In this document: one piece after another, positions 59,557 through 64,000 of the stretch | How the letters are laid out: each line of letters opens with the position of its first letter | How positions within the stretch are numbered: the stretch's first letter is position 1 | Source of the DNA: Paenibacillus sp. FSL R5-0345 | Lineage (GTDB): Bacteria > Bacillota > Bacilli > Paenibacillales > Paenibacillaceae | Assembly: GCF_000758585.1 (NCBI RefSeq) | Contig: NZ_CP009281.1 | Location: forward strand, 2,542,001-2,606,000 | Length of the DNA stretch: 64,000 bases | Direction: 5' to 3' | Translations under genes and position numbers: made by a program | Notes under the pieces: generated by a model | Told to the model about the DNA's origin: nothing | Database searches by the model: none | The model's input: the letters and a program-made list of their open reading frames with translations, nothing else

Positions 59557-61194
59557 ATGAACAAAGCATTTGGGAAAAAAGGACTCAAACTTTGTACTGC
59601 GCTTATGGCTGTTGTATTGGTATTTACCGGTTGTGGATCGAAGGGGAGTTCTGATAATTCCAGCAAAGAACTGAGCTCCATTGAAGGTCGTTATACGATT
59701 GACCCGGAAACACCGGCTTGGAAGCTGGATACAAAAGAAGAGACTACAGATCTTACTTGGTACGTGAATGCAGATTGGTGGAATACTGATTTCGGCAAGG
59801 ATCTCGTTACAAAGAAAATTAAAGAGGATTTAAATATCAATATTAAATTTATTACTGGGGACGACACGAAGTTAAATACTATTTTTGCTGGTGGCGAAAT
59901 GCCTGACTTGTTGACTGTACTTGATTCCAACTCTCCTGTGGTACAAAAAGCTTCAACATGGGCGCTGCCTTTGAATGATCTGGCAGATAAATACGATCCT
60001 TATTTCAATAAAGTAGCTGCAAAAGATACAATGAACTGGTTCCAATTAGCTGATGGAAAGACTTATGGCTATCCTAACTACTCGAATACTCAAAACGATT
60101 ATGACAGCGGTAACATTCCTGCGAAAACAGCATTTGTCATCCGTAAGGATGTTTACGAAGCGATTGGAAAACCAACCATTGGTACTCCGGAAGAATTCAA
60201 GAGTGCTATGCAACAAATCAAAAAGCAGTTCCCAGAAATGATTCCGTTTGGATTTAACTCCATTGGTACAGGTACTGGTTCCTTGGGAGATGTACTACAG
60301 GACTTCATCGGCGTACCGATGGAAACTGAAAATGGTGAATTCTACAACCGTAACCTGGATGAGGATTACTTGACTTGGTTAAAAACGTTAAATGAAGTCT
60401 ACAGAAATGGTGACATCAGTGATGACAGTTTTGCTGATGACGGAACAGGCTTTGAAGAAAAATTAAAATCAGGTAAATATGCAACGCTGCTGCTGGATGG
60501 AACGCCTCAACAAAGTGGTAACCTGCAGATCTTCATGACTGGAAATCCAGGCAAAGAATATATCGCTATTGATGGACCGCAAAGCACAGTAGGACATGAG
60601 CCAACGTTGAATCAGTCAGGAATTACTGGTTGGATGATCAGTTTCATTACTAAAAAGGCTAAAGACCCTGCTAAAGCCATTCAAGTATACACGTATTTGC
60701 TTAGTGAAGAAGGACAGAAGCTTATGAACTACGGTATTGAAGGAGAGACCTATAAAGTTAACGAAGCCGGTAAAATTGAATTCTTACCTGAAATCAAAGA
60801 TCTTCAATTGAACAATGCGGATAAATTTAAAAAAGATTACCGGATGGGCGAATTTATGTTCTTCGGACATGACCGTGATAAAGCATTGAGTAATGATGCA
60901 TTCGCAGAGTCGATTAAACAAATGCAAGAATGGGGCAAAGGAAAGATGAAACCTCACTTCATTCTGGAAAATATCAACCCTGCTCAAGGCACGCCTGAAG
61001 CGCGCAGTCTCACTGCAATTGATGCTACTTGGAATACTACTCTTGTAAGTTTAATTCGTTCAAAGGATGATGCTACATTTGAAAGCACTTTGGCTGCTTA
61101 TAAAACATTCTTGAATGAAAACAACTGGGATAAGATCGTAGAAATTCGTACTGAAAAAATGAAGAATAACAAAGAAAAATTAGGTCTTAAATAA
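59557..61194 (+). CDS. Extracellular sugar-binding lipoprotein (second system)
   Basis: About 545 residues. Signal peptide ending in VFTGC (Cys about 26), a Ser-rich linker, then a binding-protein fold (LTWYVNADWWNTDFGKDL, GITGWMISFITKKA). It delivers sugar to the two preceding permeases. AGGGGG 9 nt before the ATG. Cargo unknown; the following GH30 gene suggests a beta-linked oligosaccharide. Confidence 0.9.
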   Translation: MNKAFGKKGLKLCTALMAVVLVFTGCGSKGSSDNSSKELSSIEGRYTIDPETPAWKLDTKEETTDLTWYVNADWWNTDFGKDLVTKKIKEDLNINIKFITGDDTKLNTIFAGGEMPDLLTVLDSNSPVVQKASTWALPLNDLADKYDPYFNKVAAKDTMNWFQLADGKTYGYPNYSNTQNDYDSGNIPAKTAFVIRKDVYEAIGKPTIGTPEEFKSAMQQIKKQFPEMIPFGFNSIGTGTGSLGDVLQDFIGVPMETENGEFYNRNLDEDYLTWLKTLNEVYRNGDISDDSFADDGTGFEEKLKSGKYATLLLDGTPQQSGNLQIFMTGNPGKEYIAIDGPQSTVGHEPTLNQSGITGWMISFITKKAKDPAKAIQVYTYLLSEEGQKLMNYGIEGETYKVNEAGKIEFLPEIKDLQLNNADKFKKDYRMGEFMFFGHDRDKALSNDAFAESIKQMQEWGKGKMKPHFILENINPAQGTPEARSLTAIDATWNTTLVSLIRSKDDATFESTLAAYKTFLNENNWDKIVEIRTEKMKNNKEKLGLK

Positions 61195-61285
61195 GCAGCA
61201 GTCGGACGGGGCCTCTTTGCCGGGGCCTCATCATTACAGGAGTGATCAACACAGCAAGATATATAGAAAAGTGGAGGGAAACAAC

Positions 61286-62629
61286 ATGACAAAACTGAAA
61301 ATTTATCAATCTACAGGGGAGAACGAATTGTTTGTAGAGCAAACACTAGAACAATTAACTCCAATAGCTTCAGATGAGACAGTCACCACTGTAAACCTTG
61401 ATGAGAATCAAACCTTTCAGGAAATGGATGGGTTCGGGGCATCCTTTACAGATTCATCCGCCTATTTGATTAACCAAGTGCTAGACAATGAACAGAAAAA
61501 AGAAGTCATGAGTAAGCTTTTTCATTCCCAAGATGGAATCGGCTTGTCGGTACTAAGAAATCCAATGGGAGCATCGGATTATGCCAGATCTATTTATAGC
61601 TATGACGATATGCCTGCACAGGAAACCGATACGGAATTAACTCGGTTCTCCATCGCACACGATGAAGCTGATATTATCCCTTTGTTACAACAAGCACTGG
61701 AACTTAACCCTGAGATTAAGCTGATGGCTTCGCCTTGGAGTGCACCAGGCTGGATGAAGACTAGCGGATCGATGATCGCCGGTGAACTTAAACAAGAATA
61801 TTACCAGGCTTATGCCGATTATTTTGTACGATACATTCAAGCATTTGAAAAGCACGGTCTGCCAACTTATGCGGTAACCCCGCAGAACGAGCCTCTTTTT
61901 GAACCAAAGCACTATCCTAGTATGTTAATGTTGCCAGAGGCGCAAAGAGATTTCATTAAAAACTATCTGAAGCCCAGCTTCGTGAAACATAACATTAACA
62001 CAAAAATTCTCTGCTATGACCACAACTGGGATCGTCCGGATTATCCACTAACCGTGCTGAATTATGCAAAAGATGAAGTAGACGGTGTAGCTTGGCACTG
62101 GTATGGTGGGAATGCGTCAGCACAATCAGAGGTTCTGAAGGCGTTTGCAGATAAAGAAGTGCATTTTACAGAAGGTTCTGGTGGAGAATGGATTCCTCCG
62201 TTTGAACAAGCCTTCTCGAATGTAATGAGAACAGGGATTGATATTCTTAGAAACCATAGTAAATCCTTTGTCTTGTGGAATATGGCCTTAGATAAGAAGA
62301 ACGGTCCAACTGTACCGGGCTTTGGCAAAAGTACCTGTCGCGGTGTTGTGACGGTTAACCAAGAGACTAAAGAACTTACGTATACGCTGGACTACTATGC
62401 ACTGGCACACTTCAGCAAATTCATTCGTCCTAAGTCTGTGCGTATTGATGCTTCCACTAATCAGGAAGTAATTCGTTCCGTAGCTTTTAAGAATACAGAT
62501 CACTCAATTGCGGTTGTTCTGTTCAACGATAGTGAGAAGGATGAGAATGTAACAGTGAGCTTGCAAGGTAAAGAAGATTTATCGTTCCGTTTAGCCTCAA
62601 AAAGTGCCTTATCGATTTTAATAAAATAA
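61286..62629 (+). CDS. GH30 glycoside hydrolase
   Basis: About 447 residues. GH30 layout: N-terminal beta strand with FQEMDGFGASFTDSSA, LRNPMGASDYA, LMASPWSAPGWMKTSG, acid/base TPQNEPLFEP (Glu 202) and nucleophile HFTEGSGGEW (Glu 296), then a C-terminal beta-sandwich. No signal peptide, so it acts on imported substrate. The subfamily is uncertain: beta-glucosidase/glucosylceramidase, beta-1,6-glucanase or beta-xylosidase are possible. Start 61286 has GGAGGG 7 nt upstream; a longer frame from 61217 is rejected. Last gene of the LacI-controlled run. Confidence 0.88.
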   Translation: MTKLKIYQSTGENELFVEQTLEQLTPIASDETVTTVNLDENQTFQEMDGFGASFTDSSAYLINQVLDNEQKKEVMSKLFHSQDGIGLSVLRNPMGASDYARSIYSYDDMPAQETDTELTRFSIAHDEADIIPLLQQALELNPEIKLMASPWSAPGWMKTSGSMIAGELKQEYYQAYADYFVRYIQAFEKHGLPTYAVTPQNEPLFEPKHYPSMLMLPEAQRDFIKNYLKPSFVKHNINTKILCYDHNWDRPDYPLTVLNYAKDEVDGVAWHWYGGNASAQSEVLKAFADKEVHFTEGSGGEWIPPFEQAFSNVMRTGIDILRNHSKSFVLWNMALDKKNGPTVPGFGKSTCRGVVTVNQETKELTYTLDYYALAHFSKFIRPKSVRIDASTNQEVIRSVAFKNTDHSIAVVLFNDSEKDENVTVSLQGKEDLSFRLASKSALSILIK

Positions 62630-62637
62630 TGTGCATG

Positions 62638-62672
62638 AAGTGCTCGGATTTTAATTCGAGTACTTTTTTTTG
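62638..62672 (+). terminator. Terminator after the GH30 gene
   Basis: Stem aagtgctcg / cgagtactt (62638-62646, 62657-62665, one G-T) followed by an eight-T run. Confidence 0.85.
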
Positions 62673-62742
62673 TCAAAAAACGTATAAAAAATCAGTGTTC
62701 GTAAAATCTTAAACGCATCCCTATAGCGAGGAGACATGAGCA

Positions 62743-63171
62743 TTGAACCGAAAGTTTGTACTGACGCTGCTAGTTCTGTGTTTGATGATTACTGGTGGTT
62801 CTAGTATTTTTGCTGTTAAAAGTGTGCTACCTATAAAGAGTGAAACAACCAAATGGGCGGTGGAGCTTCATAAAAGTAAATTGCCTTCTCCACAACCGGA
62901 AAAATATAAGAGCTACGAGCTATTAGTCACCAACATAAGTGAAGATACGATGGGTGTAACTTTCGAGTTGTATCGACCCGTGCAAGAGCCTCTTCAAGAA
63001 CAAATCATCTTAACAGATCCATTTAGCTATGATATGAGACCGAATGAAACGGTTAGTTTTAGCCATTTTTTTGTGAAGAATGGGGCTAAAGAATTGGAAG
63101 TCGTACTTTCGTGGAATGATCAGAATGGACGAAAGCATAAGCAGAGTTTTAAGTTTACCAATTTTGAATAA
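62743..63171 (+). CDS. Small secreted protein of unknown function
   Basis: About 142 residues. A signal peptide (RKFVLTLLVLCLMITGGSSIFA) is followed by a single beta-rich domain of about 115 residues without cysteines. No family recognised. TTG start with GAGGAG 9 nt upstream; the ATG at 62736 is in another frame. Stands alone between a terminator and the Rrf2 gene. Confidence 0.7.
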   Translation: MNRKFVLTLLVLCLMITGGSSIFAVKSVLPIKSETTKWAVELHKSKLPSPQPEKYKSYELLVTNISEDTMGVTFELYRPVQEPLQEQIILTDPFSYDMRPNETVSFSHFFVKNGAKELEVVLSWNDQNGRKHKQSFKFTNFE

Positions 63172-63298
63172 TGGATCATAGAAACGCTGAATATTACAGG
63201 GCATACTCCAATGGAATGTGCCCTTGTTGGTTTGCTCCAACCCTTGTTTTACTCTATAATGTGCTTTATATAATTGCAGTTGAAAGGGGAGATGGGGC

Positions 63299-63730
63299 AT
63301 GAGTACAGCTAATCGTGGAGTGAACATCGGACCTCCCCGTTTTAAAATAGCGGTACATTCGATCGTTTGGCTGGCTAAAAGCGGAAGCATCTTGTCTAGT
63401 GCAATGATTGCAAGCCAAGTCAATTCACACGCGACCTTTATGCGTAGAGTGATGCAGTCTTTGGCAACTGCCGGAATCGTAGAGTCCAAAGGTGGAAGAG
63501 AAGGTGGGTATGTGCTTCTGAAATCTGCCGATGAGATTACATTAGGTGAGATTTATGAGGCAGTTAGTACAACGGTGGAGGAGCCTGAAGTGGATCTGGC
63601 GTGTGGAGCAAGTGCCTTACTCGATGTCGAGTTAGAAAGGATTCTCCAGGAGACGGAGCTACGGACGATTGAGTATTTACGTCAATATACGATTACTAAT
63701 GTGATGGAGCGGGTAGAGTTTTTTTCTTAA
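63299..63730 (+). CDS. Rrf2-family regulator without an Fe-S cysteine cluster
   Basis: About 143 residues. Winged helix with VHSIVWLAKSG, ATFMRRVMQSLATAGIVESKGGREGGYVL and ITLGEIYEAV, as in Rrf2. Only one cysteine is present (DLACGAS) instead of the three that hold an iron-sulfur cluster in IscR or NsrR, so it is closer to YwnA-type regulators and may sense thiols or electrophiles. An extra N-terminal stretch MSTANRGVNIGPPRF precedes the family start. AAGGGGAG lies upstream. The target may be the next gene. Confidence 0.8.
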   Translation: MSTANRGVNIGPPRFKIAVHSIVWLAKSGSILSSAMIASQVNSHATFMRRVMQSLATAGIVESKGGREGGYVLLKSADEITLGEIYEAVSTTVEEPEVDLACGASALLDVELERILQETELRTIEYLRQYTITNVMERVEFFS

Positions 63731-63744
63731 TATTTTTATTTAAT

Positions 63745-63770
63745 AATAAAACAGCTGGTTTATTTTTTTA
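63745..63770 (+). terminator. Weak terminator after the Rrf2 gene
   Basis: aataaaac-agct-ggtttatt (one mismatch) followed by a T run. Confidence 0.45.
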
Positions 63771-63793
63771 TTTAGCTACTATAATTAAGTGAG

Positions 63794-63823
63794 TTGCAGT
63801 CAGCAGCACTGCAATTTTATTTT
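63794..63823 (+). terminator. Second terminator-like hairpin
   Basis: Perfect 7-bp stem ttgcagt / actgcaa (63794-63800, 63808-63814) followed by TTTTATTTT. Confidence 0.6.
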
Positions 63824-63831
63824 GTAGGTAT

Positions 63832-63856
63832 TGTGCTTAAGGTAAGCACATATAAT
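63832..63856 (+). promoter_or_regulatory. Inverted repeat abutting a -10 box, probable operator-promoter
   Basis: TGTGCTTA-agg-TAAGCACA (63832-63850) is a perfect 8-bp inverted repeat; TATAAT (63851-63856) follows immediately. No good -35 is seen at 16-18 bp. The upstream Rrf2 protein is a candidate binder. Confidence 0.5.
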
Positions 63857-63974
63857 AACAAGGGGGAACTAACGAAGCGGAGTAGCATAGGTATCCACTG
63901 TCTTATAGCAGGGAATTCTTTTGCATTAATATGTGCTTGTCATTGTTGCAAATATATTTTGGGGAGAGATGACA

Positions 63975-64000
63975 ATGAATATTGTAGCCATCGTTTTGCA
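63975..64000 (+). CDS. Start of a gene that runs off the window
   Basis: ATG at 63975 with GGGGAG 8 nt upstream, reading MNIVAIVL before the edge. Too short to identify. Confidence 0.4.

Overview
The window looks like chromosome of a Gram-positive, spore-forming, plant- or soil-associated Bacillota, most likely Paenibacillus. This is inferred from gene content: a YheC/YheD-type ATP-grasp spore protein, YesM/YesN two-component pair, LplA/LplB/LplC-type sugar ABC systems without their own ATPase, strong AGGAGG ribosome binding sites, many TTG and GTG starts, cre-like CcpA sites, a c-di-AMP riboswitch and a dense set of glycoside hydrolases. No rRNA, tRNA, CRISPR array, transposase or prophage gene was recognised.

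Layout. 1-4460: end of a cardiolipin-synthase-like gene, an ATP-grasp gene on the minus strand, and divergent from it a two-gene unit for L-2,3-diaminopropionate (a fusion of an adenylate-forming domain to an SbnA-type PLP enzyme, followed by an SbnB-type dehydrogenase). 4600-12280: xylan/pectin side-chain genes, namely an SGNH esterase and a GH115 alpha-glucuronidase diverging around a cre site, then a minus-strand run of pectin-acetylesterase-like protein, TetR and AraC regulators. 12366-30441: an alpha-mannoside utilisation locus, with GH38, sensor kinase and response regulator, two permeases, binding protein, GH125, an unassigned clan GH-A enzyme and a second GH38. 30463-33668: a MarR regulator divergent from a short UvrA-like ABC ATPase. 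33687-38948: YdeI-like, DinB-like and WYL proteins, then a TetR plus three-gene ABC exporter operon. 38950-40427: lysine 2,3-aminomutase under a c-di-AMP (ydaO-type) riboswitch. 40449-43336: a Btr-like AraC/substrate-binding fusion and a siderophore-binding lipoprotein, each with a Fur box. 43808-45817: HAD phosphatase and mannitol-1-phosphate dehydrogenase. 45830-49881: LacZ-type beta-galactosidase and a divergent AraC regulator. 50090-51067: a membrane protein with a J-like N-terminus. 51190-62672: arabinoside and related sugar genes, with two GH51 arabinofuranosidases, an ArsR-type regulator, a LacI regulator, two permeases, a binding lipoprotein and a GH30 enzyme. 62743-64000: a small secreted protein, an Rrf2 regulator and the first codons of a further gene.

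How they work together. Most of the window is carbon acquisition from plant and possibly fungal polysaccharide. Oligosaccharides are imported by the two binding-protein systems (the ATPase is presumably shared and encoded elsewhere) and cut inside the cell by enzymes without signal peptides. Control is layered: CcpA (cre sites), a local LacI with three palindromic operators, YesM/YesN, and AraC and ArsR regulators. Separate themes are iron (Fur, Btr-like regulator), osmotic physiology (c-di-AMP riboswitch on kamA; HAD plus MtlD, possibly mannitol synthesis) and drug or stress defence (MarR/UvrA-like, TetR/ABC).

The most unusual items are the adenylation-SbnA fusion next to SbnB with an ATP-grasp gene alongside, which may be a small undescribed diaminopropionate-derived product pathway, and the c-di-AMP riboswitch placed on kamA.
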